Shown: positions 16,885-24,960 of the stretch, in pieces
Numbering within the stretch: the first letter of the stretch is position 1
Layout of the letters: every line of letters starts with the position of its first letter
Source of the DNA: Bacillota bacterium
GTDB taxonomy: Bacteria; Eremiobacterota; SpSt-956; JAKJGF01
DNA: 31,276 nucleotides
Direction: 5' to 3'
NCBI GenBank assembly: GCA_029555925.1
Contig: JAKPQU010000200.1
Span: forward strand, 1 to 31,276
Notes under the pieces: generated by a model
Databases searched by the model: none
What the model was told of the DNA's origin: nothing
The model's input: the letters and a program-made list of their open reading frames with translations, nothing else
Made by a program: the position numbers and the translations under genes

Positions 16885-17637
16885 TTATTGAAGTTTTATT
16901 GTTATTTGACCGGAAATTATATCATACGATGAAGATACTGGCATAAAACCGTCCGGCGGAGCAGGAGTTGTTACTATATCATTCTGAACATCGGTTAATG
17001 TCTGGGCTATACCTATTTTGGTCATATCGATATTATAACTGTCTGAAAATGTTCCAGTGCCAAAGCCCAGTGCATCCCTGGGAACTCCTCCTGAGTCAGT
17101 AGTAATAATATCAAAATACAAACTCTGGGGATTACCGAGAGTACTGAAAGGCAGGATAATTTGAATATTGTTCCCTGAATAATTACCGGTAGTAAAAGTA
17201 AATATAGTTGGGTTCCAGTCGCTGTTCCTGTCACCCGGTGTAATACGTTCTCTTCTTATGAAATTGGAAGCCTGATTTAAGCCGAGGCTTATATAATCAG
17301 TCCAGTAGGTATCATTTACCGAAATAGGATCTGCCACCGACTGGCCAGGTGCAGGACGGCTGAAAGCGAATATATAGAATCCTTTATTTATATTAATTTG
17401 CCCGTTCATTTGAAAATTTATATCTAGAACCTTTACTGGAATGGGTGTAGGTGTAGGGGTAGAATTGGGATCGGGAGTGGCTGTAGGAGTTACAGGGAAA
17501 GTCGGAGTAGATGTAGGAACTTCTGTAGGAAAGGGGCCTCTGGCACATCCTCCTGTAAACAAAAATGATGACAGGCTTAAAAAACCCAGCATCAGAAATA
17601 AAAACAGTCCGATAGCAAAATTTATGATTTTTAGCAT
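16885..17637 (-). CDS. Putative lipoprotein with Pro/Thr-rich linker, function unknown
   Basis: 250 residues. The N-terminus is a long hydrophobic signal (FAIGLFLFLMLGFLSLSSFL) ending in FTGGC, with Cys31 as the likely lipidated residue; Thr at -3 is unusual for a lipobox. A PT-rich linker follows (about 37-67, PTSTPTFPVTPTATPDPN and similar), then a beta-rich domain of about 180 residues that I do not recognise (FYIFAFSRP, YWTDYISLGL, SLYFDIITTD). The ATG at 17637 follows AGGAGG at good spacing. It is encoded antisense within the LPS export block, next to lnt, the enzyme that would complete its lipidation. Confidence 0.75.
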   Translation of the reverse strand: MLKIINFAIGLFLFLMLGFLSLSSFLFTGGCARGPFPTEVPTSTPTFPVTPTATPDPNSTPTPTPIPVKVLDINFQMNGQININKGFYIFAFSRPAPGQSVADPISVNDTYWTDYISLGLNQASNFIRRERITPGDRNSDWNPTIFTFTTGNYSGNNIQIILPFSTLGNPQSLYFDIITTDSGGVPRDALGFGTGTFSDSYNIDMTKIGIAQTLTDVQNDIVTTPAPPDGFMPVSSSYDIISGQITIKLQ

Positions 17638-17672
17638 AAATGCCTCCTGAATTATATATTAAAATTAACGTC

Positions 17673-17717
17673 TACCGGCAGTCAGTAAGATTAGCTGATA
17701 GCTGATAAATTATATCA
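17673..17717. repeat. GCTGATA heptamers and extended -10 in the lipoprotein/lnt divergent gap
   Basis: GCTGATA occurs twice in tandem at 17694-17707, preceded by a related GTCAGTAAGATTA stretch. At 17717-17709 the minus strand reads TGATATAAT, an extended -10 that may start the lipoprotein message; the repeat would then lie in its 5' leader. No strong -35 box is visible. Confidence 0.55.
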
Positions 17718-17746
17718 TATTTTTTTCTCTATAGAAAGGAGAGATT

Positions 17747-19273
17747 ATCGTTAATATAGCAAGAAATTTTTCTTTATCAATACTTTCCGGACTACTTCTT
17801 ACTTATTGTTTTCCGGAATTCAAATCTAACTGGCTTGTATGGATTTCTCTTATTCCAATAATGGAAGTTCTCTATACGGAAAAACCATGGAAGTCTTTTT
17901 TTTACGGATGGCTCTTTGGCATGATTTTTATGGGTGGTGTCAGCTACTGGCTTATAGTACTTCCAGGCGATTACATAGCATGGGGTACATACTGTATTTT
18001 TTACGGACTTTATCCGGCAGTATTATCTTTTATTATATCTTTTTTAAAATGTAGATTACCGGATTATATTATTGTAATTACTCCTTTTTTATGGGTATCC
18101 ATGGAATGGGTAAGATCCCTGGGGTTTATGGGATTTACCTGGATAAATCTCGGGCATACACAATATAATATATTACCGCTTATACAGATTTCTTCTATTA
18201 CAGGTGTGGGAGGAATAACGTTTATTATATGTATGGTAAATGAAGTATTCAGAGAAATACTTGCTTTAAAATTACCTGCCCTGTTCAGATCATCCAACAT
18301 AAAAAGTAAAAAAGGAATTTTTATATATGCGGCGATTAGCATAACTGTTATATTATTAACTACATTGTATGGAATTTTTCAATTAAAGACCTTTAATGTT
18401 GTAAACTCTTCGCCTGTAGATATTGCGGTAATACAGCCAAATATAGATCAGAGTGTAAAATGGGATATAGGCCATTATAAAGAGACAACAGAAAAATATT
18501 TCAAAATGACCAGAACTGCTGTAAATAAACATGTAGATATGGTACTCTGGCCGGAGACAGCTGTGCCTTCATTATTATTATATGATTATAATATTATGAT
18601 TTCAATAAAAAACCTCTTAAATGAGATTAAAACTTATCTGGTGGTTGGTACTGTTGATATAGAGCCAGAATCGAAATTAATATTTAACACGTCATTGATT
18701 TTTTCCCCTCAGGGCAATATGGAAGGCAAGTATTATAAAATGCATCTTGTACCGTTCGGGGAATATCTTCCCTGGAGAAAATATCTTGAGAAAATCCCCG
18801 GTTTAAAGGAGATAGTAAAACCTGTATCACGTTTCACATCGGGCCATGAAACGGTACTTTTCAAAACACCTTCTATAAATTTTTCTACAGTCATATGTTT
18901 TGAATCTATTTTCCCTGATATATCAAGACAATGCATGATTAAAGGGTCACAGTGTATAATTGTATTGACAAATGACGCATGGTTTGAGAGAACTGCTGCT
19001 CCTTATCAACATAATATTATATCAGTGTTTAGAGCAGTAGAAAATCATACTTTTGTTGTAAGATGTGCCAATACGGGAGTGTCATGTGTAATTGATCCTC
19101 TCGGCAGAATACTTGAAAGTACGCCTATTTATGAAGACAGAATAATGTATGGTCATATATTTCCGCATGGTGCAACAACATTTTATACCTTTCACGGTGA
19201 TATATTTTCTTTGATATGTTTTATCATTTCTCTGTCACTATTACTTTATAGCTTTTATAAAGGGAAAAGATAA
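17747..19273 (+). CDS. lnt: Apolipoprotein N-acyltransferase
   Basis: About 508 residues from 17747; inner-membrane enzyme adding the third acyl chain to lipoproteins. Several N-terminal membrane spans are followed by a nitrilase-like domain with the triad Glu270 (WPETAVPS), Lys331 (KMHLVPFGEY) and Cys384 (VICFES), counted from 17747 and close to E. coli numbering. An ATG at 17861 would remove 38 residues, including SILSGLLLTYCFPEFKSNW, a normal part of Lnt. An SD motif AAAGGAG (17735-17741) points to a start near 17744-17750, but only ATT, ATC and GTT are found there and no ATG/GTG/TTG is present. A rare ATC/ATT start or a base error is implied. lptC follows after 22 nt. Confidence 0.94.
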   Translation: MVNIARNFSLSILSGLLLTYCFPEFKSNWLVWISLIPIMEVLYTEKPWKSFFYGWLFGMIFMGGVSYWLIVLPGDYIAWGTYCIFYGLYPAVLSFIISFLKCRLPDYIIVITPFLWVSMEWVRSLGFMGFTWINLGHTQYNILPLIQISSITGVGGITFIICMVNEVFREILALKLPALFRSSNIKSKKGIFIYAAISITVILLTTLYGIFQLKTFNVVNSSPVDIAVIQPNIDQSVKWDIGHYKETTEKYFKMTRTAVNKHVDMVLWPETAVPSLLLYDYNIMISIKNLLNEIKTYLVVGTVDIEPESKLIFNTSLIFSPQGNMEGKYYKMHLVPFGEYLPWRKYLEKIPGLKEIVKPVSRFTSGHETVLFKTPSINFSTVICFESIFPDISRQCMIKGSQCIIVLTNDAWFERTAAPYQHNIISVFRAVENHTFVVRCANTGVSCVIDPLGRILESTPIYEDRIMYGHIFPHGATTFYTFHGDIFSLICFIISLSLLLYSFYKGKR

Positions 19274-19295
19274 TTTCCATCGAAAAAATAAATAT

Positions 19296-19880
19296 ATGAA
19301 TAAATATTTGCATATTATAAAAAATACTTATAAGAAATTGTTAGTCAGGTGGAAACTTGTTCTGACTGTAATAATTTCTATTTATGTTGCTTATTTATTA
19401 ATAGATATAATATTGTTTGAAGATGAGCCGGGTAAAAAAAGTCATATGGAAGCACTGCTGGGTAATATAAAATTAGAGGGATATTCTGCTGGTAAAAAGC
19501 AATGGGAATTCACCTCTGATGAGTTAGAATACCGTGAAAACAATAGAGTTCTGGCAAAGAAAAATGCAAAAGGAATAATTTATAAAGATGATAAACCTTT
19601 TATAGAAGTCAATGCATCAAGGGTTGATTTTGATATGCAGACAAAGAATTTTGATGCTATGGGAGGCGTAATAATAAGAGTTATAGAGCAGGATCAGGAA
19701 TTCCAGTCTGACATGTTAAAATGGAATGCCGGAGAAGAACGATGTGAAGCCAGCGGTAAAGTAGTTGCCCGCTTCAGAGATAATATTTTGAGCGCTGATA
19801 GTTTTGTTTATTTTGTCAAACAGCAAAGATTTGAGATGAATAACCAGGTAAGGCTGGAACTTGATATAGAGGTACATTAA
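19296..19880 (+). CDS. lptC: LptC-like LPS export periplasmic protein
   Basis: 194 residues. One N-terminal membrane anchor (KLVLTVIISIYVAYLLIDII, about 20-39) and then a single beta-jellyroll domain with the LptC pattern: KKQWEFTSDELEYRENN, a central IYKDDKPFIEVNASRVDFD and the MGGVIIRVIEQDQEFQSDML repeat. LptC takes LPS from the LptFG complex and hands it to LptA. lptA and lptB are not in this window. The ATG at 19296 lacks a clear ribosome site, and the gene lies 22 nt after lnt, so translational coupling is likely. Confidence 0.85.
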   Translation: MNKYLHIIKNTYKKLLVRWKLVLTVIISIYVAYLLIDIILFEDEPGKKSHMEALLGNIKLEGYSAGKKQWEFTSDELEYRENNRVLAKKNAKGIIYKDDKPFIEVNASRVDFDMQTKNFDAMGGVIIRVIEQDQEFQSDMLKWNAGEERCEASGKVVARFRDNILSADSFVYFVKQQRFEMNNQVRLELDIEVH

Positions 19881-19889
19881 GCACATTCT

Positions 19890-20798
19890 ATGAAAAAATT
19901 CTTTTTAAAACTTGATGAAATATATAAGACACTTCAGGAAAAATTTATTGCTAGAACGGCCGGTTCCTGTGCAGGGTGTAATTATTGTTGTAATTCTGAT
20001 ATAAATTACCCTCCCATATCTTCACTTGAATATGATTTTCTTGAAGCAAATCTTGAAGAAGAAAGAGATAAAATAAATATTTTTAAACGTTTCATGACAG
20101 AAAAAGACAGGCCTGCCTGTCCATTTTATTCCGGAAGTTGCGTAGTTTATAAATTTCGTCCTATGTGTTGCAGATTATTCGGCACATTTATAAGCATAAA
20201 TACACTTCTTCCCGACACATGTATATATAAAGACATAGCTCAGAGAACAGATGAAAAAACTCTTTTCAGAATAGAACCTTCTTTAAGAGAATTTCAAATT
20301 TTGAAATTATTATATGAGATTGAGCTGGCAAATAACGCTGATGTAAAAAAGGATTTACTAATAAAGGTGGCAGAAGAATATATAGCTCAGAATCTTTTGC
20401 CTGAAGCTCTAGAGATACTTGAAGAGATTAATAAATTGTATCCTCTGGAGCCGGCATTTTATTTTTATTCAGGTCTCATACATAAATGGCTTGGAAATAT
20501 AGATATATCTTTATCATTTTTAGAGAAATCCATCGAATTAAAAGGAGAAAAAAAATATCCTTCTGTCTATGAATATCTTGGAATGATATATTACTCCATG
20601 GGGAAACTTGATAAAGCCGGAGAAACTTTGAAACATGCAATAAAGGTCTTACCGGACAGTAAAGAAGCTTATCTGGGACTTGCCATGGTACACCTGAAAG
20701 AAGGGGCTATGTATTGCAGTAAAGTGCTGGAACTGGACCAAAAAAATACTGTAGCAGATCATATATTGAATAATTCTTCTGTAAGAGATTTTTTATAA
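19890..20798 (+). CDS. YkgJ-type Cys-cluster protein fused to TPR repeats
   Basis: 302 residues. The N-terminal third carries a zinc/iron-chelating cluster: Cys27, Cys30, Cys33, Cys34 (CAGCNYCC), then CPF at 77, Cys84 (CVVYKFRP) and Cys93/Cys94 (MCCRLFG), the pattern of the YkgJ family. From about residue 150 there are four or so TPR units (EYIAQNLLPEALEILEEI, GNIDISLSFLEKSIEL, GKLDKAGETLKHAIKV), suggesting a protein-binding scaffold. No signal peptide is seen, so it is likely cytoplasmic. It lies 9 nt after lptC, so it belongs to the same transcript. The biochemical role is unknown. Its 3' end overlaps the opposing gene by 40 nt. Confidence 0.83.
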   Translation: MKKFFLKLDEIYKTLQEKFIARTAGSCAGCNYCCNSDINYPPISSLEYDFLEANLEEERDKINIFKRFMTEKDRPACPFYSGSCVVYKFRPMCCRLFGTFISINTLLPDTCIYKDIAQRTDEKTLFRIEPSLREFQILKLLYEIELANNADVKKDLLIKVAEEYIAQNLLPEALEILEEINKLYPLEPAFYFYSGLIHKWLGNIDISLSFLEKSIELKGEKKYPSVYEYLGMIYYSMGKLDKAGETLKHAIKVLPDSKEAYLGLAMVHLKEGAMYCSKVLELDQKNTVADHILNNSSVRDFL

Positions 20799-21559
20799 TC
20801 ATTGACTTTATCATATATAATTTTTGACATCTCCCCTATAATTCTGTCGGTTTCCACAACATTTGAAACCTGTCTGGTTAAAGCAGAAAACAAATAAATT
20901 CTATCATGCAGATATATTGCCGCCACGTCATGTCTTACACCATCTAATTCTCCTGTCTTATGGGCCACAGGAATTTCTGCCGGGAGATAGAGAGGAATTT
21001 TCTCATTATATTGCTGTCTTTTTAATATGCCTACAGCTATTTCCGTGTATTTAGGAGAAAGAAGTTTCCCTGTTACAAGACGTTCCATAAGAACCATGAT
21101 ATCTCTGACAGATATTAAATTCTCCTGATTTTCTTTACAGGGAACCATCATCTTTCTTCTCAGGCAACTTGACTGCATCCCTGCTTCCTTCATAAGATTA
21201 TTAACCCCATCAAATCCTGTATAATCAAGTAAAATATTGGTAGCAGTATTATCACTTATAACAATCATTAATTTAACCAGATCCAGAAGAGTTAATTCCA
21301 CTCCATTATGAAGTTCAAATAAAACTCCTGCTCCCCCTGTTTTATCTTCTTCTTTAAGAACAATCTTATGTTCAAGAGAAATTTCTTTTCTTTCCACTTT
21401 CCGGAAAAATTCAATCATTATTGGAATTTTTATTATACTTGCAGCGGGAAATATTTCCCTTTCATTATAATAAAACTCATCGTATGATAATAGATCTTTA
21501 AAGCCTGTTGCTATAATTCCAGGAAAACTATTAATTTTATCACTTAATAAATTCTTCAT
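20759..21559 (-). CDS. Class A beta-lactamase-fold serine hydrolase without signal peptide
   Basis: 266 residues from the ATG at 21559, with GAGGT 5 nt upstream. The penicillin-recognising motifs are in order: SIIK (Ser41, Lys44), SDN (102-104) and KTG (201-203). The region where class A enzymes hold the deacylating Glu166 and Asn170 reads MMVPCKENQENLISVRDIM, a short form without a clear ExxxN. No signal peptide is present, although substrates of the family are periplasmic. It may be a transpeptidase- or esterase-like hydrolase rather than a working beta-lactamase. A GTG 29 codons upstream lies inside a repeat hairpin and is an unlikely start. Confidence 0.8.
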   Translation of the reverse strand: MKNLLSDKINSFPGIIATGFKDLLSYDEFYYNEREIFPAASIIKIPIMIEFFRKVERKEISLEHKIVLKEEDKTGGAGVLFELHNGVELTLLDLVKLMIVISDNTATNILLDYTGFDGVNNLMKEAGMQSSCLRRKMMVPCKENQENLISVRDIMVLMERLVTGKLLSPKYTEIAVGILKRQQYNEKIPLYLPAEIPVAHKTGELDGVRHDVAAIYLHDRIYLFSALTRQVSNVVETDRIIGEMSKIIYDKVNDYKKSLTEELFNI

Positions 21560-21611
21560 AGATACCTCTTCATAAAAGCTATAGATAGTTTCATAACAAT
21601 TCAGTAAGAAG

Positions 21612-21655
21612 GAGTGAAAAGTGAGTAATGTCCTATTTCTTTTCACTTTTTACTC
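21612..21655. repeat. Heptamer repeat hairpin, GAGTGAA/AAGTGAG type
   Basis: GAGTGAA, AAGTGAG, TAATGTC from 21612 in heptamer register, with a right arm TTTTCACTTTTTACTC (21640-21655) pairing with about three mismatches. It lies between divergent genes, upstream of the serine hydrolase start and before the ssnA promoter. Confidence 0.65.
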
Positions 21656-21676
21656 TAAAATTGATGATAGCTGAAA

Positions 21677-21705
21677 TTTACAAAAAAAATATTATATGCT
21701 AGAAT
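21677..21705 (+). promoter_or_regulatory. sigma70 promoter with extended -10 for the SsnA-like gene
   Basis: TTTACA (21677-21682), 17 nt, TAGAAT (21700-21705) with TGC just before it. Predicted start near 21712, giving a 31-nt leader that keeps the AAGGAGG ribosome site. Confidence 0.7.
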
Positions 21706-21742
21706 AGCATTACTTCAAATAAAAAACAAGGAGGAAATTCAA

Positions 21743-23071
21743 ATGTCAAAAACCCTTATAGCCAGAGGAACGGTAATAACTCAGGATAGCGCCGGTATTA
21801 TTGAAGACGGAGCAGTATTGATTTCTGGTGATTTAATTGAAAAGGTAGGTCATACTAAAGATCTTATATCAGAAGAGCATGATTATTTTATAGATGCCAC
21901 CGGCATGCTGATAATGCCCGGTTTGATAAACTGTCATACCCATTTATACAGTGCTCTTTCCCGTGGTATATCAATGAAAGGCGCTCCGGCAGAAAATTTT
22001 GTTCAGGTTCTGGAAAAACTCTGGTGGAAACTCGATAAAGTCCTTACCGATGAAGATAATTATTACAGTGCCCTTGTAGGTGTTACAGACTGTATAAAAT
22101 CAGGAACCACTACAATACTGGATCATCATGCAAGTCCCTTTGCAATCCCGGGAAGTCTTGATCTTATGGCTAAAGCTTTAAAAAAAGCCGGTCTGAGAGG
22201 TTCTTTATGTTATGAAGTATCAGACAGAGACGGAGAGAAAAAAGCTATAGAAGGTATAGAAGAAAATGCTCGTTTTGCAGAAAAAATAAAAGGAGACAAA
22301 CTTTTAACGTCTCACTTCGGGCTCCATGCCGCTTTTACCCTGTCTGATGAAACAATGAAAAAATGTAAAAAGGCTTCTGAAGGTCTGGATATAGGTTTTC
22401 ATATCCATGTAGCAGAAGATAAAGCAGATCAGGATCATAGCCTTGAAAAATACGGAGAAAGAGTTGTAGAACGTCTTGAAAGACTTGGTATACTCGGTCC
22501 TAAAACTATAGCAGCCCATTGTATACATATAATAGAAGAAGAAATGGAAATTCTTAAAAATACCGGCACTATAGTTGTTCACAATCCTCAATCAAATATG
22601 AATAATGCGGTAGGAACGGCTCAGATACTGAAATTATTTGAAAAAGGTATTACCCTCGGCCTTGGAAGTGACGGTATGACCGGCAATATGTTCAATGAAA
22701 TAAGAGCGGGAAACCTGATACACAAAATTGTAAATCATAAATCCACAGTTGCTTATGCGGAAATACCTCAAATGGTATTACATAATAACCCTGCCATAGT
22801 GGGAAGGTTTTTCCCTCATAAAACAGGAAAACTGATCAGAGATGCTTATGCGGACATAATCCTGATAAAATATACTGCTCCCACGCCTCTTACGATAAAT
22901 AATTTCTGGGGGCACCTGTTATTCGGAATTTCAGATGCAAAAGTTGATACTACTATTGTAGGTGGTAAGGTTCTTATGAGAAATGGAATTTTAACAACTC
23001 TTGATGAAAAATCAATAAGAGAACATTCTGTAAAACTTGCTGCAAAACTATGGGAAAGATTTGCAGGCTAG
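21743..23071 (+). CDS. ssnA: SsnA-like metal-dependent amidohydrolase
   Basis: 442 residues, amidohydrolase superfamily. Metal and catalytic residues: His65 and His67 (NCHTHLYSAL), His220/His222 with Glu225 (FHIHVAE), His259 (AHCIHI) and Asp310 (GLGSDGM). The HLYSALSRG block and overall length match SsnA, a putative aminohydrolase related to guanine and chlorohydrolase-type deaminases. Its substrate is not established. In other genomes ssnA occurs with purine or selenium-dependent hydroxylase genes; none is present here. ATG 21743 follows AAGGAGGAAA. Confidence 0.85.
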   Translation: MSKTLIARGTVITQDSAGIIEDGAVLISGDLIEKVGHTKDLISEEHDYFIDATGMLIMPGLINCHTHLYSALSRGISMKGAPAENFVQVLEKLWWKLDKVLTDEDNYYSALVGVTDCIKSGTTTILDHHASPFAIPGSLDLMAKALKKAGLRGSLCYEVSDRDGEKKAIEGIEENARFAEKIKGDKLLTSHFGLHAAFTLSDETMKKCKKASEGLDIGFHIHVAEDKADQDHSLEKYGERVVERLERLGILGPKTIAAHCIHIIEEEMEILKNTGTIVVHNPQSNMNNAVGTAQILKLFEKGITLGLGSDGMTGNMFNEIRAGNLIHKIVNHKSTVAYAEIPQMVLHNNPAIVGRFFPHKTGKLIRDAYADIILIKYTAPTPLTINNFWGHLLFGISDAKVDTTIVGGKVLMRNGILTTLDEKSIREHSVKLAAKLWERFAG

Positions 23072-23072
23072 A

Positions 23073-23142
23073 TAATGAATAGTGAATAGTGAATAGTGAG
23101 TGATGTCTTACTCTATTCACTATTCACTTTAAGGAATGAGAA
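23073..23142. repeat. Heptamer repeat hairpin after ssnA, TAGTGAA type
   Basis: TAATGAA, TAGTGAA, TAGTGAA, TAGTGAG from 23073. A perfect 16-bp stem joins 23081-23096 to 23113-23128 around a 16-nt loop. It begins 2 nt after the ssnA TAG and sits before the convergent TPR gene end. A further ATGAGAA/TTCTCAT pair (23136-23142 with 23163-23169) follows. A probable bidirectional terminator. Confidence 0.85.
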
Positions 23143-23165
23143 CTTACTCTTTACTTCATCCTTTC

Positions 23166-24695
23166 TCATATCTCATATAAACCCCTGTTTATCTCGGTTA
23201 TTTTTGAACAGGCATATGGTTCATCAGGGTATAAATCAAGAATAGCGGTAAATTCTTTAAGAGCGAGCTCTAATTTTCCTGTTTCTATATAGCTTTCCCC
23301 CAGGATTTTTCTGATCCATACTGCCTCCGGCTGCAAAAGTAAAGATTCAGAGAGCAGTGTATGACCGTATTCTGTATTACCGGAAGATAATTCCAGGAGT
23401 CCCAGAGCAGTAATAGAAGGATAATAGTCTTTTTTTACTTCCAGAGATTTTTTATAAAAATTTCTGGCTTTCTCTTTATCTCCATATTTATTATATATTT
23501 CTCCGAGTTTGAAATAAATTATTTCTTTATTTATAGCAGAGTATTCCAGTGTTTTATATGCAAGTTTTTCGGCATCTTTCATGTTGTCCTGTTGGAGATA
23601 ACAGTCAATAAGATCCGAGTAAGTCTGTGTATCTTCAGGCAGTAATTCAAGGGATCTGTTAAAGCATTTAATTGCTTCAGAAGTGTCCCTGTTAATCATA
23701 TGAAAATTACCAAGTAATTTAAAACCATATGGATAATCGGGTGCTAAAACAGTTAACATATTAATTTCCTCTATAGCCATTGTCATATGTCCACCCGATT
23801 TCAGTGAAAATGCATTAAAGAGATGATATTTATTTAATACAGGTTTTTGTTTCACGGCGATATGATAATGAGCACGTGCTTCTTCAAAATCTCCGCAAAA
23901 ATATAATGCCCGTGCATAAGACCAGTTTGCAAGAAAGTCTTCAGGTAACAGGGTACAGGCTTTTTTTAGAAAGGTAAGGGAGTTTTTATAATTCCGGGAA
24001 GAAAGAAGAGAACGTCCTGAACATACATAAAAAAGAAATTTATTGAAAAATATGTTCAATGTTCTATTTAAGGTTCTATATATAGTAATTTTTTTAAAAA
24101 ATTCATCCGGTAAGTTTATATTTTCCTGAAATGGTTCACAGAAAGGAGGGGGGAGTTCTGTTGATGGACTTGCAGAGAGTGTATTGCTGCTCTCAAGCAA
24201 GTGAAAAAACTTAATTGCCTGATGATAAGGTAAAGATTCCATTAATTTTGCTGATATCCAGAATGGTAAATTTTTTAAGACATTCAGTTTTTTTTCATTA
24301 TTAGAATCAAGTAATTCGGAGATATTGGAAATTAAATAAAAGAACTGACATAATTTCCTCTTTTTAAGTTTTTCCGAACATTTAATCTGCATATGTAAAA
24401 ACATACCATCTCTGAACTCCTGTTCAATTTCCTTTCTGGCTTTAATAATATCACCACTGGAAGAATTAATAATGAAAGCGATATGTTTTCTTTCCTCACT
24501 ATTCAGAACATCCAGTATTTGATTTGTATGGGGACAGTTCTTTAATGCCAGAGCAAAAGTATCTTCAGGAACACTGTAATATAAAGTAAGTAAATCATCT
24601 TTATCCAGAAAAAAAATATCTTCGAAATAAAAAATTCCTTTCCACATAAGAAGAGGTGAAAGATTTTTGTATATATGATTATGAAAAAACGTCAT
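23166..24695 (-). CDS. TPR protein with N-terminal FliG-C-like domain
   Basis: 509 residues. Residues 21-95 read IFYFEDIFFLDKDD, SVPEDTFALALKN, LDVLNSEERKHIAFII, GDIIKARKEIEQEF, which follows the FliG C-terminal pattern (FxFEDL-LDD, LxxAL+, NMSxRAxxxL, DVExAQxxI). The Lys of ALK is kept, while the charged residues of the torque helix are mostly not. A linker (about 96-220) leads to at least seven TPR units to the C-terminus. FliG-C contacts MotA in the flagellar switch, but no flagellar gene is in view. No signal peptide is present. The ATG at 24695 has GAGGTTAT upstream. The TPR call is certain; the FliG-C relation is by pattern only. Confidence 0.75.
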   Translation of the reverse strand: MTFFHNHIYKNLSPLLMWKGIFYFEDIFFLDKDDLLTLYYSVPEDTFALALKNCPHTNQILDVLNSEERKHIAFIINSSSGDIIKARKEIEQEFRDGMFLHMQIKCSEKLKKRKLCQFFYLISNISELLDSNNEKKLNVLKNLPFWISAKLMESLPYHQAIKFFHLLESSNTLSASPSTELPPPFCEPFQENINLPDEFFKKITIYRTLNRTLNIFFNKFLFYVCSGRSLLSSRNYKNSLTFLKKACTLLPEDFLANWSYARALYFCGDFEEARAHYHIAVKQKPVLNKYHLFNAFSLKSGGHMTMAIEEINMLTVLAPDYPYGFKLLGNFHMINRDTSEAIKCFNRSLELLPEDTQTYSDLIDCYLQQDNMKDAEKLAYKTLEYSAINKEIIYFKLGEIYNKYGDKEKARNFYKKSLEVKKDYYPSITALGLLELSSGNTEYGHTLLSESLLLQPEAVWIRKILGESYIETGKLELALKEFTAILDLYPDEPYACSKITEINRGLYEI

Positions 24696-24873
24696 TATTA
24701 ATATAACCTCAATTTAGTGAATCCTTCTAATAATTTGCCAGAGTTATTTTTCTTACAGTCCTTATTACGTGAAATTTATAAATATTATTATAATAAAATA
24801 GCAGGAAAGTTTAAAGTAAAAACGAACCTATTTTTAGATATAATTAGTTTATAAGTATCTATAAATAATACCT

Positions 24874-24952
24874 CGTAATGCGTAAAGCGTAAAGCGTGAT
24901 GCGCAGTGATTAAACCCCGTCACGCATGATACATTACGCGTCACGATCACTT
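24874..24952. repeat. Heptamer repeat, CGTAAAG/CGTGATG type, in front of the PHP gene
   Basis: CGTAATG, CGTAAAG, CGTAAAG, CGTGATG, CGCAGTG from 24874. An inverted set follows (CGTGACG, CGTAATG, TATCATG, CGTGACG on the other strand, 24919-24946), so an imperfect hairpin in heptamer register can form. It ends 8 nt before the next ATG. The rest of the 24696-24960 gap is AT-rich, with a TATAAT at 24839 and no gene. Confidence 0.75.
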
Positions 24953-24960
24953 AACTCAAT

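Noticed and set aside
21560..21646. GTG at 21646 as start of the serine hydrolase, giving a possible signal sequence
   Set aside because: The GTG is inside a repeat hairpin, the added residues are not a convincing signal peptide, and the ATG at 21559 has a good SD.
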